Source of the DNA: Sanghuangporus weigelae | Taxonomy: Eukaryota > Basidiomycota > Agaricomycetes > Hymenochaetales > Hymenochaetaceae | Reading direction: 5' to 3' | Assembly: GCA_033182465.1 (NCBI GenBank) | Contig: CP137322.1 | Location: 2,294,001 to 2,358,000 of the forward strand | DNA: 64,000 nt | In this document: in pieces, positions 46,188 through 56,944 of the stretch | Position numbering within the stretch: the first letter of the stretch is position 1 | Layout: each line of letters opens with the position of its first letter | Notes under the pieces: generated by a model | What the model was told of the DNA's origin: nothing | What the model saw: the letters and a program-made list of their open reading frames with translations, nothing else | Databases searched by the model: none | Program-made: the position numbers and the translations under genes

Positions 46188-47775
46188 CGTCGCAGATAGG
46201 GAATTGAATTAACGACAGATGAATTCGGCGTTTTGATAATAGGTTGAATATAATCGTCGTGTAGTCGTGCGAAATAAATGGTCGTGCTCTGCCGCAGTTG
46301 TATGGTATGTAGTTGCAGCGCGGGCGTGGACGAATTAGGAAATGTACAATAGAACGTCCCGCCGCCCGATCGAAGTGTGCTAAAGGTTCCGGATATGCAT
46401 AGACAAAGAGATGAGATGAGATGAGATGAGATGAGACGAAGAAGGCTAATCAGCTCGGAGACGAAGCGGAAACAAGAACAATAGCGTAGTCAGGGGAAAT
46501 TCCTCACCGATTAAAAATCCTTCGCGTTTCCCTTTTTTTTTATTGTTTCACTTCGTTTGCTCGTACCGTATACGCACTGCGTAGACACGTCGCTATGGTG
46601 GGATAAGTTGAGTGGTGGGAGGTTGCTTTGGTGTTCATGGCGACACTCAGCTCTCGTCCTTTTATGCTTTGCGCGAAAGCATTTCCAGACGGAATGATTC
46701 AAGTGCCTTTGTCTCTCGATTACGACTCCCCAGCCAACAAAAAGTCACACCTTGAACGAAGCTAGAGCGACACGCGCTTCACGTATTCTATCACGGAGAT
46801 GATCGCAGGAAAAGGCAAGGTTAACCACTCTGGAAATCCGTTCCCGGAATGTTGGATACAGTCATGAACCCGATGTACTCGCGCCGCAGTAAGTCACCTT
46901 CAGTCGACGTTTCAAGTCTAACTTGAGCAGCGTGGATCAAGGCGTGTTTGGGAAACCTGCCGAATTATATTAGAGAAATATATGTAAAGCCGCAAAAACA
47001 CAAACTTCAGACCTCTTCGTGTAAGACACGCGCAATTTGTTGTGGGGTGAAATCTACTTAAGCGCTTCAGGACGGAGATCCAAAAGACCACAACGTTGCA
47101 GACGTGCAAAATAAGGTTTGTCTTCTTAGCTCAGTTGACAGAAACACGCTGTTTAAGCATGGTAGAAGCGGCCTTCGAGAGTGTCCCGGCTTAGCCTGTT
47201 ACAGTGATTGATACACGGTAAGTAAAAGCATCCCGAGTACCGATTGCGTCAAATTTACTTCATCGACACATTCTGCCGTCTGAACTCTGAAGTCATAAGC
47301 TGCTAAGAGCAGGCTCATCGAACACTTCCCAGCTTCTGCTCTTCAATATTATCAGTCACGGGAATATGCGGGAAGCAACCGGCCGTGCCAGAGACGTCGA
47401 AGAACGGATTTACTTTCACGGACGCAAATCGAGGTGCTGAGCATTCATCAACCTTTCTCCGAGCCCCCAACTGCGTCAGAATGTGAGCATTCCTGACTTA
47501 ACGACAAAAAAACCGATGCCAAGCTTTGTCGCAAGGAAAGAGATGATTTCACAATCGGAGAGGTGCAAGTTGTGCTTCGAGGTCTTGAGAAAATATCCTA
47601 AAGCGCGTTCATGTTATCGAAGCCTCGGGGAAAAGCTCTCAGAGTAACTTCGTTGCGGAGGCAATAAATAAAGACTAATCTTGCCTGATGCATCTCCAGC
47701 TCGAAAGAACAGTTTGAACTAGGAAAGAGCCTGAGACAAGAATTCGAAGCTCCAGGGAAGTTTGTACCGTACCTT
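46188..47775. other. Gene-free stretch with a pentanucleotide microsatellite
   Basis: About 1.6 kb with no recognised gene. It contains an (ATGAG)n microsatellite at about 46411-46436. Open frames are short and show no family features. Confidence 0.45.
46411..46436. repeat. (ATGAG)n microsatellite, about 5 copies
   Basis: Perfect tandem of the five-base unit ATGAG, interrupted only at its end by GACGA. Confidence 0.85.
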
Positions 47776-48079
47776 TTACGACGGCTGAGAAATCTCTCGG
47801 GGAGACGTGACATAAACTGCCGGACCTTCTTCGAATTCGAGTTTCAAGAGAGCTGTGTTTTGCTCGATGTAAGAGTGGGATAGGATGCTGGATTTTGCCA
47901 TTTGGAAGTTGATAACGAGCGGCGGATACTGACGAATGTAGGAGAAGTCGCTGGAGAGTGAAACGAAACGCACGTTCATCAGTCCCACGTGATAAAATCA
48001 CGTAAACAAGTGTACACAACGCGCTTCCCAGGGCCTTAAACTTGACTTCGATCTTATCGCGCGGACACTGTACTGACAT
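47776..48079 (-). CDS. Possible small gene, unrecognised
   Basis: The ATG at 48079 opens MSVQCPRDKIEVKFKALGSA. A GTGTAC donor and a CTCTCCAG acceptor would remove 66 bases in phase 2 and join to FDFSYIRQYPPLVINFQMAK, continuing LLKLEFEEGPAVYVTSPREI and ending SQPS, about 78 residues in all. Codons in both exons favour C in the third position, like the real genes nearby. Read unspliced, the same ATG gives a 134-residue frame that looks less protein-like. I recognise no domain. The reading is tentative. Confidence 0.3.
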
Positions 48080-48225
48080 GAGTACAAGTTCTAGATGAGC
48101 AGTCTTGTGCGCCGCGGCAGTCTTGAGGCCGAGTTTACCTCGGCCTCTGAGTGCACATTGTGAAGATATATATCATATGATCCCCTTCGTCCCTTTGCAT
48201 AGGCTACATCACGTTGCAGCAGCGA

Positions 48226-48860
48226 TTACAATTTACTCAGGCTCTCCCCTATATTATCTCCATCACGCAGAACACACGGTCCGCCCAAGATAACCCGATC
48301 CTGGAGTCCTGCCTCCTCGACGTATTTCCGCACGGCTTCGTCTTCTGCGCCAGGCTGAAGCCAGAGCGCAGGTACGTTGAGCGCTTTGGCGGATTCGAGG
48401 ATACCTAGGGTGACCTACTCAGAAGAATGTGCGTTAGGCTCGGGGATGATCGTGCATAATAAAATACGTACCTTTGGCGAAGTGATGATGCTCACGGCCG
48501 TTTCGGAAGCCTCGGGAAGGTCGTCAAGCGACTTGACAGTGCTCAATCCCTCCAACTCGGTTTCTTTCTGAGTGTACGAAAGACATATCGGCAATATTAA
48601 TATGAGCATGAAGGTCGCTTTTGAGTTCTGCTGATCTTACAGGATGTACGGGTGTGACTGGCAAGTTTCGCGCCTATCATATCACGCCAAGGAATATGAT
48701 AATAAGTAAGGATTAAGGCGGCGTGAAATGACTTGGAACGAACCTGATACCATTTGAGCACCCTCGTCCCGTACTTTGTCTGGTCCTTCGAGGCGCCAAC
48801 GACCGCAAATTGTTTCGCGGAGAGAAAGGCGCGCTGAATGTCTAAGGATGATTCAGCCAT
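48226..48860 (-). CDS. CoA-binding-fold protein (YccU-like)
   Basis: Small Rossmann-fold protein of the CoA_binding_2 family. The ATG at 48860 opens MAESSLDIQRAFLSAKQFAV, with the nucleotide-loop sequence VVGASKDQTKYGTRVLKWYQ. After an intron with tiny exon joins come NLPVTPVHPKETELEGL-type sequence and TVKSLDDLPEASETAVSIIT. After another intron come VTLGILESAKALNVPALWLQ, PGAEDEAVRKYVEEAGL and VILGGPCVLRDGDNIGESL, ending SKL. The GASxxxxKYG loop and WLQPGAE motif are typical. The terminal Ser-Lys-Leu is a canonical PTS1 peroxisomal signal, so matrix targeting is possible. The biochemical role of the family is unclear. Confidence 0.88.
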
Positions 48861-49302
48861 TTTAGTATGTCGAGATTGAGAAGTTACTGAGGAAGTTGGA
48901 TGAAGCCAAGTCTGAGGATTCTCTGAAGGATGGTGCTACCCGACGCGTTATATAGCATCTGGCTGATATTTACAGCCCCAGATGCCAGCGTATAGTTGTG
49001 TGAAGGAGATCGTGATTGAACGTGACCACCTGAATTATGGATTACGAAGCGCAGATGTCGCCATACTCACTGACCAGCGCCATTGACATTACTGAATTGA
49101 TACCGCCAAGACAGGCTCCGGAGCGGTGAGGACTCAACTGCAGCTTAGACTACTTTGTCCGGGCGAACTGAAGGAGCCGTCGAGCAAACCAGAAAATTAC
49201 TGGAATTTTATTTTGAGAATTTGAGCGGTGAGAGTGAGAACAACTAGAGCCGTGTCCAATTCATTCAATCTCTCGATCGCATCGGCTAAATCCGAGCACA
49301 CC
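48861..49302. promoter_or_regulatory. Divergent intergenic region
   Basis: 442 bases between the start codons of the CoA-binding-fold gene (minus) and the Dap1-like gene (plus). It must contain both promoters. No distinct motif was noticed. Confidence 0.5.
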
Positions 49303-50120
49303 ATGTCTCTCTTCCAATCACTGCAGTCCCTCTCTGCAGCGCAGCTCATCCTCCTCTCCCTCCTCTCCCTCCCAGCGCTATTCATCCTCAAACGCGCGCT
49401 GCTCCCTACTTCGTTCCTTGCAGTATCCGAGGGTATCTTGGACGAGGACGACGAGCCGAACGAGGGACAGGAGCAGGAATCTGCTGGTACTGGGGAATCT
49501 GAAGCTGGAAGTTCGAGCGTAATGTCGGCTGAGAACCCAGAACTCGACCCGCCGAAGGATACGCCCTTCAGGCTCGAAGAGCTCAGAGAGTTCGACGGGA
49601 GCGATCCTTCCAAGCCTATCTACGTGTCTATCAAAGGTACGTCTCTCACTCTCGGTCCCCTACCCACACGATCGACTTCAATACTCACGTCATTCCAACC
49701 AACTTACTTTTCTCCCAATAACCAACAATCGTGTGAAACTGCAATTGACGAAACTCTCGAACCCCAGGCGCGGTGTTCGACGTGAGCAACAAGCGCGAGA
49801 TGTACGGGCCCGGCAAGTCCTACAACATCTTCGCCGGGAAGGACGGGTCGCGCGGGCTGGGGATGTCGAGCCTCAAAGAGGCCGACGCCGTCCCGGACTA
49901 CTCGACCCTCCCGCCGAGCGAGCGGAAGGTGCTGGACGATTGGCATTCCTTCTTCTCGTGCGTGGTTTCTCTTTAGCCTCTTTCTGGGACAGCCGCGCGG
50001 TACTGTACTTTGAACTGACACACTCGATGTGATGGAATGTCCGTTTATTATTATTATAGGAAGCGATACAATATCGTCGGGAGGGTGGTCGACTTGCCCG
50101 AGGCGGTTGCGCACCTATAG
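49303..50120 (+). CDS. DAP1: Dap1/MAPR cytochrome-b5-like heme-binding protein
   Basis: ER-membrane heme protein of the membrane-associated progesterone receptor family; in yeasts Dap1 supports the P450 Erg11/Cyp51 and hence sterol synthesis. The ATG at 49303 opens MSLFQSLQSLSAAQLILLSL, giving one N-terminal membrane span. An acidic linker with DEDDEPNEGQEQES follows. The b5-like domain starts FRLEELREFDGSDPSKPIYV and SIKG, then after an intron AVFDVSNKREMYGPGKSYNI, FAGKDGSRGLGMSSLKEADA, ending in a small last exon, KRYNIVGRVVDLPEAVAHL. The heme-ligating Tyr region (MYGPGKSY) is intact. The length fits the family. Confidence 0.92.
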
Positions 50121-51064
50121 ACCTTACATCTACTTACTTACTTGCTATGGGCACTCTTGTTCACATCCGCGCGCCTGCACGAAATGTTAATTGCATCCGA
50201 ATTCTCTCCCCTACCAGTCAAGTTGTTCGACGTCGGTGTCGGTGGCTCGCCTGTGTCTACGATCGATAATGCGCCTATGTGGACCCGGACCTGGGACTTT
50301 TGCCAGCCATGACAATGACAATGACAATGACAATGCATGATCCTCTGCGGATCGACCGACACCGGCGAGACTGAGACAGCTCATAATCAATCAATATAAT
50401 CCTTTCATGCATTCGGTATTGATGTCGATAAAGATGGTCCCGTACACACGCTGCGATAGCGGGGGAAGAAAGGTGGAGATATTAAAATACTTATCTTTTG
50501 ATGAATTAGATGTGTTCTGTCTACTATCTGCTTGCATTTGCTTGCACCGTCTATTGTCCATTGTACTTACTTATCTATGTGTTCATCAATCTATTCTTGA
50601 TGTACTCATGCAAAGTATCCTGGTCATCAAGTCGGTTGATATTCATCGATAGTATACGAGACTTCTGGTGTCTTTGATGAGGTGCAATTCCTCAAAACCA
50701 GTGGTACATACATACACATGTAAATTGAACGAAATCGAAATAACGAAAGCGATAGGCCGCCGAGCAATCGCTGTGAATGGCATTTGTGTGGTAAGTACCG
50801 TAGTAAAGTAGTCAGTAATCAGTGGTTGAAAGTCGAATGAAATGAACAATCCAAGTTAATAAATGTGAAAACTCAGAGATTTAAGTACGACGAAGATAGA
50901 GGTTAGGTCAGCATGATCAGATTCAGGAGATGGGGGCGGGGGAAGAAGCGATGGGATTAACATAGAACGACTACATCAGCTTCGAATTCGACGGATCGAT
51001 CGGTTTAGATTTTGAGGCGATGATGATATGCGCGGTGCGTCACAACACGTGTTCGAGACCATCA
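50121..51064. other. Intergenic between convergent genes
   Basis: 944 bases between the 3' ends of the Dap1-like and peroxidase genes. It contains a (GACAAT)n microsatellite at about 50309-50335. No gene is seen. Confidence 0.5.
50309..50335. repeat. (GACAAT)n microsatellite, about 4 copies
   Basis: Four consecutive GACAAT units just downstream of the Dap1-like gene, followed by GCATGATC. Confidence 0.8.
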
Positions 51065-52336
51065 TCAGCAGGATGATGATGATGTCCGAGAATGAGATCG
51101 GTGAAGGAGCACTTGTTGAGAATGAGGCCTGTGCTTCTCGTCGCCGACGGGCGACGCGGGAGCGATGGAGGTAGGAGTCGGAGGCGGAGGGGAGGACGTA
51201 GCCGAGCTGGAGGCTGACTCCGAGTCGGACGCGCCGTTCGTACTCGGAGGGGTAGCAGACCCGTTCCCGTACGCGTCCCCGTCCCTGTGTCGGTGCATCT
51301 GAGCGGGAACATCGAAGAGTCGCACCTCCGGCGGTACCGCTCCTCGCGCGCGCTCGTCCTTGTGCTGGACGTCCCTCCCTGCGTCTCTCACCTCCTGCAT
51401 CGCCTGCCGGATCCTCGCCGCCCAGCTGATCGTCCCCAGCAGCGTCGTGCGCGTCGCCGGCTTCTTCCACCCCTCCTCCGGGAGCCTCTCCTCGCCCCAC
51501 CATGTCTTTATCGTCTCGACGGGGACGGCGCGCGCGTCCCCCCCGAAGATCTGTATCACCAGCGCGACCTCCCCGCGCGCGATCTCCTGCTGCACGCTCG
51601 TCATCCCCGCCCCACGCTCGCTCTCCCGCCGCACGCGCGCGCGCGCCAGCTCGCGCACCCCAATCCTCCCGCCCCTCGCGTCGTCCAGAAACGCGCCGAA
51701 GAGCCCCGCGTCAGAACGAACGGGCGCGTACTCCTCGCCGCGCACCGCGTCCGGATGCGTGAGCGAGGCGTCGTGCTCGATGCGATCGTGCCGCGCGAGG
51801 TCGTGCAGGGACAGAGCCCCCACCTGCCCGAGCAGGAGGACCCCGCCCCATGCGAGGAACGCGGCGAGCGGCCAGGAGAGGTTGTAGCACTCCATGAGCC
51901 CGCGCGTGAGGTTCGTGCCTGTGAGGTTCTTCCCGTCTCGCGGACTGTGTGTACGTACGTACGGTCAAGCGATATCAGAGGAAGGACAGGGAGGGGAGGG
52001 GAGGGGAGGGGAGACTCACATGTACCCGTGGTTCGCCATCGCGTTCAGCGCAGGACACGGGGACCGATAGTCATTCGGTCCGGGCTCTCTGAACTCGTGC
52101 AATCCCAGGTCCCCCACTCCATTCGCATTCGCACTCGCATACGGGCACGGCTTCCTCGTACGTCCCCCCGGTAAAGGCAGCGACGCCAAAGAGAAGAACG
52201 TGCTATCCGCGCCGGGGTCGATGCGGAGGAGCTTGTAGAGCACGGAGAGGAAGAAGAACTTGACGGTGTTGAGCATGATGGGTATGCTATCGCGGAAGAA
52301 CAGGATGTGGAATTTGAGGGAGGATACGAGTGACAT
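51065..52336 (-). CDS. Heme-thiolate peroxidase (chloroperoxidase/UPO family), membrane-anchored
   Basis: Peroxidase family 2 enzyme; relatives oxidise or halogenate organic substrates with hydrogen peroxide. The ATG at 52336 opens MSLVSSLKFHILFFRDSIPI, followed by a hydrophobic anchor (MLNTVKFFFLSVLYKLL) with no signal-peptide cleavage pattern. The proximal heme-ligand motif PCP lies in SPCPALNAMANHGY, with Cys near residue 94. An intron of about 70 bases, with a GGGGA repeat, joins GY to IPRDGKNLTGTNLTRGLMEC. Then come FLAWGGVLLLGQVGALSLHD and the distal EHD in DRIEHDASLTHPDAV. A likely catalytic-region helix is TWWGEERLPEEGWKKPATRT. The tail beyond about residue 300 is Ser/Thr/Pro-rich and ends HSRTSSSSC. 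The second exon is very GC-rich, and long antisense frames there are shadows. EHD rather than EGD points to chloroperoxidase-like chemistry. Substrate unknown. Confidence 0.9.
51989..52013. repeat. (GGGGA)n run inside peroxidase intron
   Basis: Five-base tandem of GAGGG/GGGGA in the single intron of the peroxidase gene. Confidence 0.7.
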
Positions 52337-53176
52337 CCGTATTCCCTTGGTGTTCCCGAGGGGGGAGGGATGGATGAAGGAGAGATGGGGGAAGATAGTT
52401 TGAGAGAGTAGACGAAGGCAGGGAAGGCCCTAGCTTTTATGCATGTATGTATGTATGCGATATCGCCTGGATTACCAGAGGAGGATAAACTACCTCCAAA
52501 GATACAAGCCTTTATAAAGGGCTCCCGTTTTCATTTCCGAGCCGCACAGCCTATGAGGGAATGAGTTTCTGTTAACGTATCAGGATGGCGGATCTTTGTT
52601 CCAGGAAACCTAGACTAAACTGTCCTTATCAAAACCGAGAATTTAATTTGATCGCGAGATCACTCATGATCAGAGAGTTGATCAGCCTGGGCGCCTCAAC
52701 ACTCCTCATTTTTTTCTTCGTGAGTGTGTGGTCGCACCGGAGATAGAAATCCCGCGACACTATGGGAGTAAAAATACCGAGCATGGATGATAGATCTATA
52801 GACCGTCCTTCGAGGAGGGCTAGAAGACAGACTACGCCTCGAGGACTTGGAGCAGAAGCTGCGAGTCTGCAAGCTAAGAGCCCGAGCCCGAGGTATATTC
52901 TCGAGTGAGAGTGAGGCCAAAGAGCAGACTCGGAGCCATTTGAGGGGGAAAGCATACAATGAATGCTGAAATTAGAGGCTGTGTTTCGGGGGGTAATTGA
53001 TCTTTGATCGCATGATCGTGATCGGCTGTTCCTCTCCATCAATTTTCCAAACACGGCCTTACTCTGCCACCGACACCTCGTTCACCGTCTAATCTTCGCG
53101 ACCTGAGAGAGAATCAAGGAAAGCAGAGAACGACAACGACAACGACAACGACAACGAGGACAAGGAGCAAGTGAAG
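52337..53176. other. Divergent intergenic region
   Basis: 840 bases between the start codons of the peroxidase (minus) and HIT zinc-finger (plus) genes. It contains an ATGT-rich run near 52440 and an (AACGAC)n repeat at about 53128-53156, just upstream of the plus-strand start. Open frames here (for example 52629-53054 minus) look like chance. Confidence 0.45.
53128..53156. repeat. (AACGAC)n microsatellite
   Basis: About four and a half copies of AACGAC end roughly 20 bases before the start codon of the HIT zinc-finger gene, so they lie in its promoter or 5' leader. Confidence 0.8.
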
Positions 53177-54495
53177 ATGGCGTCGCAGCGACAGCGTCGA
53201 GCGGACTGCCAGATTTGCACGGAGAGGGAATCCAAGTACGCTTGTCCGCAGTGCGAGGTGTTGTAGTACGTACGTGGTCCCGCCCCATCTCTCCTCCGTT
53301 CGTTCTTGTTTGGTATCTTCACTTACATGCCCTCCCGCCTCGTCGGGCGTTTCGTTTCGTTTCGTTTCTGCACAGTTGCTCCGTATCGTGCTACAAGGAA
53401 CATAAACGTGCGTTTCCGAGTCTCCCCTCTCCGTCGCACATAAGCTACGTAGTAACTGACTGAAAGAGTCTTATTATTTTATTGCCTTGATTGGGAATTG
53501 AATTGCTTGCTACATATGTAGGTTACTCATGCAGTGCGAGCGCGAGCGCGAATATTGGCTCTGATACCTCAAGCGTGATCGTGGATGGAAACTCGATGAA
53601 TACGGATATTGTTCGAATCGAGGTATCTCCCTCTGCTAGCCGTGTGGAAGACGATGACTCAAGGAAGCGCCAGCCAAGTTTATTGGCGTCCGATGGAGAT
53701 GGAGCCAACGCAGCTCAGCCTCAGGTTTTGCATTTACCATCTACGTCTGAACCTGGAAGTAGCGTGCAACTACCGCTCGATTCCGGTGCCTTTCCGACTA
53801 CTATCCTTCCGTCTCGGTCTGGCGGTGCTGGTGATATTGATACGGAATCCTCAAAAATAGACGAGAAGAGCATTCATCTGGAGATGCAGAAGCGAGCGGA
53901 AGTAGAAAGCGAGAATATCTGTCCAATGGACGCGCGTCTTGATTCTGGTTCTGGTTCTGCCGAACCCAGCCCTCGACGAGAAACCAGATCAAATCCAAGT
54001 CGGTCCGATTCCCCATTCTCAGATGCACCCACGCTCCGCAAGCTCTCCTCGCTCAAATGGCCCTACGTACCGGACATGCCATCGTACCCCGACCCGCTCA
54101 CGCGGGACGACCCCAAGCCTCTCAGCCTGCGCCAGTACGAGGCCATAGCGCGCTCTCCAGCAATTCGCCGTGCACTCTCCTCCCACGCGCGTCTTCCTGC
54201 GCTCTTACGATCGCTCGACGCACTGCGCGGAGACGCGCGCGAAAAGGCTATCGAGCGCGTGCTGGGCGTCGCGCCCGACCAAGCATCGTCGTTCGCTCCT
54301 GCCGGGCTGCCCTCTTCCTCCGATTTACGCAGCTCTACTAGGTCGGCAGGGAAGGACGGTTTGCCGGGAGTGGATGAAGAGGATGTGCGAGCGCTGAGAG
54401 CGCTGGCTGAGGCTGTTGAAGCTGCTGTGAGGGGCGTTGGGAACCCCGATGCGACGGACGCGCTTGGGTTGGATTGGGAGAGTATGGAGGCGTAG
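53177..54495 (+). CDS. HIT-type zinc-finger protein
   Basis: Nuclear protein with an N-terminal zf-HIT, a domain found in snoRNP-assembly and chromatin-remodelling factors. The ATG at 53177 opens MASQRQRRADCQICTERESK. Two short introns (near 53272-53374 and 53409-53520) split the finger. Joined, its ligands are CQIC, ACPQC, YCSVSC, H in YKEHKR and a last C in RYSC, the full C4-C2-H-C pattern. The rest is a long Ser/Asp-rich, probably disordered region, then a helical domain: TLRKLSSLKWPYVPDMPSYP, LSLRQYEAIARSPAIRRALS, LLRSLDALRGDAREKAIERV. It ends ALGLDWESMEA. The helical C-terminal part resembles ZNHIT3/Hit1-like proteins that bind box C/D assembly partners, but that assignment is tentative. 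Confidence 0.85.
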
Positions 54496-54832
54496 TTTAT
54501 TTATTTAGTGTATGCTATCTAATCTGTTTATCTCAATTCGTTAACGCAACCCGCGCCCCCACCACCCCGGCGACTGACAGAAACTCAAAAACGACGCGAG
54601 ACCCAGCTATCTTCCCACACTCGTACTTGTGGCTGGGGTGACCACAAATAACCAATGCCCTCGCCTTTTACTAGGGCATTCCGTGTGTCCGCCCCGCGTT
54701 AAAGCCACTTACCCAATCTTTGGAATCAAATCTACTTGGAGTAGTAAATTTATCTTATTGTTTTTATTTTATTATTAATCTCTCACTTCTCGTTTTCGAA
54801 CGAAGCAAAAGCAAAGCAACTTCTGTCTTCTG
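54496..54832. other. Intergenic between tandem plus-strand genes
   Basis: 337 bases between the HIT zinc-finger and twin-CX9C genes, AT-rich near its right end (TTATTTTATTATTA at about 54765). It presumably holds the terminator of the first gene and the promoter of the second. Confidence 0.45.
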
Positions 54833-55131
54833 ATGTCCTCCCCTGCCACGCCTGTCCCGTCGTCTGCGATGAAACCTCTCCGGCGGTTCGCGCACCACGC
54901 ATCGACGACCTGCGCAGCCCACGCGGGCGCGTACGGGAAATGCATAGTCGCGAGGTACCAGGACGACATACGTAAGGATGCCTGCGGGCCTGAGTTTGAG
55001 GCGTTTGGGAAGTGTCTGCGGGAGGCGGTGCGTGGGCTTCTTTTCTTTCTTTTTCTTTTTCTTTCTTTGCGTGGTGGACTGAATGTGTATTCTTTGATGG
55101 ATATTGATTGTAGATGAAGCGGAGTTGGTGA
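54833..55131 (+). CDS. Twin-CX9C protein, NDUFAF8-like
   Basis: Small mitochondrial intermembrane-space protein of the disulfide-relay (Mia40) substrate type. The ATG at 54833 opens MSSPATPVPSSAMKPLRRFA; a second in-frame Met at 54869 could also be used. Two CX9C units are visible: CAAHAGAYGKC and CGPEFEAFGKC, joined by IVARYQDDIRKDA. A short intron (GTGCGTGG to TTGTAG, about 55028-55113) must be removed to end LREAMKRSW. About 70 residues, matching the NDUFAF8 (complex I assembly) size and cysteine spacing. All four cysteines are present. Other small CX9C proteins remain possible. Confidence 0.8.
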
Positions 55132-55382
55132 ATCGACTTTGCGGGGTACGGGAAACTGACGGTCCTCGATCCTCGAGCGATGATGGGATGGAGAGAGAAA
55201 TGATGCATTATAATTAAAAGCGCCCGAGCATATTAAATAGCGATACAACTACAGTCGAGCGCATCATCGGGGTGAGGAGAGAACCTCGTGTATGTAAAGC
55301 GAGGGAGCGCAGACGACCGAAAGCAACAGAAGAACGGACATGAGACGAATCGTTAGTGTTAATATCCAATGTTGGTGTGGTG

Positions 55383-55879
55383 CTATCCTTCGTCCTCATC
55401 TTCAATCGCGCCGGGTATTCGAGCCGTCCTCGGTCGCCTTTCATCTCCATCGGCGTTCTCTTCTCGATTTCGAGCTGGCCCTCCTCCTCCTCCTCGACCC
55501 GCTCCCCTTCCCTCCCCATCCGCGCCGTTCCCATTCCCATTCCCATTCCCGTTCCCACTACCGCCCCCATCCGCCCTCGAAGCGCGCCGCAACCGCCTCG
55601 CAGCCTGCTGCTGCTCCCTCTCCCTCTGGCTCTGCCTCTGCCGCGCCTGCGCGAAGATCCGCAGCGTGTGCGCGAAGCGCACGGTCGCGGTGTTCGGTAG
55701 CGGCAGCGTGAGCACGGCGAGCTCGTCGTCCCCCCCGTCGAGCCCCTCGTTCGCACCTCCCGTCCGCGAGGAAGGAAGCTCGGGGATGGGGGACGTGAGT
55801 CGGTATAGGATCCGTCGGAGGGAGAGATCGATTATCGGGATTGGGGGTGGGAGGGGATCGCGGGGTGTTGGTTTGGCGT

Positions 55880-55914
<35 letters not shown>

Positions 55915-56944
55915 TCGACATCATCGTCGATGGACGAAGATGACGGCTGGTCCGTCGATGCATCTGGGCGTGTAGTAAGCGAGGAGGAAGTCGGGATTGG
56001 AGGCGTCGGAGGGTATGTAGTCGCCGAGCTCGCCGTAGTGGCGATCGACGATGTGTCGGGTGAAGAATAGGGGAGGAACGGTGCCGTTTCTCCAGAAGAG
56101 GAGAGCTCGGAACTGATCGAGGAAGATGCTGGGAAGAGAGGGTCAGGGGCGCCAGACGGCATGGCATGCGATAGTGAAGTCTCGTAGGATATCGTCGTGA
56201 GCATCGCTTGGAGGAACATAATAGTCGCGTCCAGCAGTAAGAGCTGGAATTTCGTAGGTTTGTGTCCTGTAGGGATCGCAAAAGAATGAGTACGTAGAGC
56301 CAAGAAAGCACGTTCGAAAATAAAAAAAATCCGGGCTTTTCGAAGCCGCAATCAGAACGAACGACCAATCTCAAACCAAAAACTCACCCGTCCCAACGAA
56401 GTCAAGTACGACACTCTTCTCCTCCCCTGCTCCTCCTCCACCGCTGCGGCCATCGCCATCGCCATCGCCGAACGCATGCGCCCACACGGCGCTAACGTTA
56501 ACCAGCGCAACGAGCATGAACCAAAATCGCAGGGAACGCCGTCCGTCGAGCTCGCGCGCGCGGGAGAACTGGAACTGCGTGATGCACCTGCAGAGGAGGA
56601 CGAAGACGCTCGGCGCGAGGACGAACGAGAGCGTGTGCAGCTCGTAGAGCAGGCTGTCCAGCTGGCGCGTGTCGGTTTTCCCCATCATGTCGTGCGTCCA
56701 CGTCGTAAGCCCAGTCGTGAAAAGTCGAAAAGCGCCAGCCAGCCAGCCAGGACAAACGTTCCCCAAATCGATATAATCAAATCAAATCAACACAATACAG
56801 GCAAATCCCAATCCGTGAATATAAAAAGCAAATATCATCAATCAGCACCACCTTCTCTTCTCATCCAGCAACCAACTCATCCACTAGCTAGTTACTCACC
56901 GAGCAGATGACGTGCTTCCTCTGGGCATAGTATCGTATCCGCAT
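55383..56944 (-). CDS. DUF1746 membrane protein
   Basis: Fungal membrane protein of unknown function. The start is the ATG at 56944 in a small first exon reading MRIRYYAQRKHVICS, which splices across an intron (about 56668-56897) to LDSLLYELHTLSFVLAPSVF. Membrane helices include FVLAPSVFVLLCRCITQFQF and SLRFWFMLVALVNVSAVWAH, then VVLDFVGTG, an intron, and HKPTKFQLLLLDATIMFLQA. The remainder is a long cytosolic Ser/Pro-rich region. Two nucleotide-repeat tracts are translated, giving Asn-Ser repeats (about 55874-55916) and Gly-Asn repeats (about 55526-55559). It ends GAIEDEDEG. Without the first exon the unspliced frame begins with no ATG, which is why I use the upstream one. Confidence 0.82.
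55526..55559. repeat. (CCCATT)n coding microsatellite
   Basis: Hexamer repeat inside the DUF1746 gene, read on the minus strand as alternating Gly and Asn. Length changes stay in frame because the unit is six bases. Confidence 0.8.
55874..55916. repeat. (GTTGCT)n coding microsatellite
   Basis: Hexamer repeat inside the DUF1746 gene, read on the minus strand as alternating Ser and Asn. Likely variable between strains. Confidence 0.85.

Noticed and set aside
49704-51503. Biosynthetic gene cluster around the peroxidase, glycosyltransferase and dioxygenase
   Set aside because: No polyketide synthase, peptide synthetase, terpene cyclase or efflux pump is present, and the neighbours are housekeeping genes.
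51287-52174. 295-codon plus-strand open frame
   Set aside because: It is antisense to the peroxidase, very Arg/Pro-rich, and open only because the exon is extremely GC-rich; no domain.
55369-56070. 233-codon plus-strand open frame
   Set aside because: Antisense to the DUF1746 coding exon; it translates the same microsatellites into Leu and Pro/Phe repeats.
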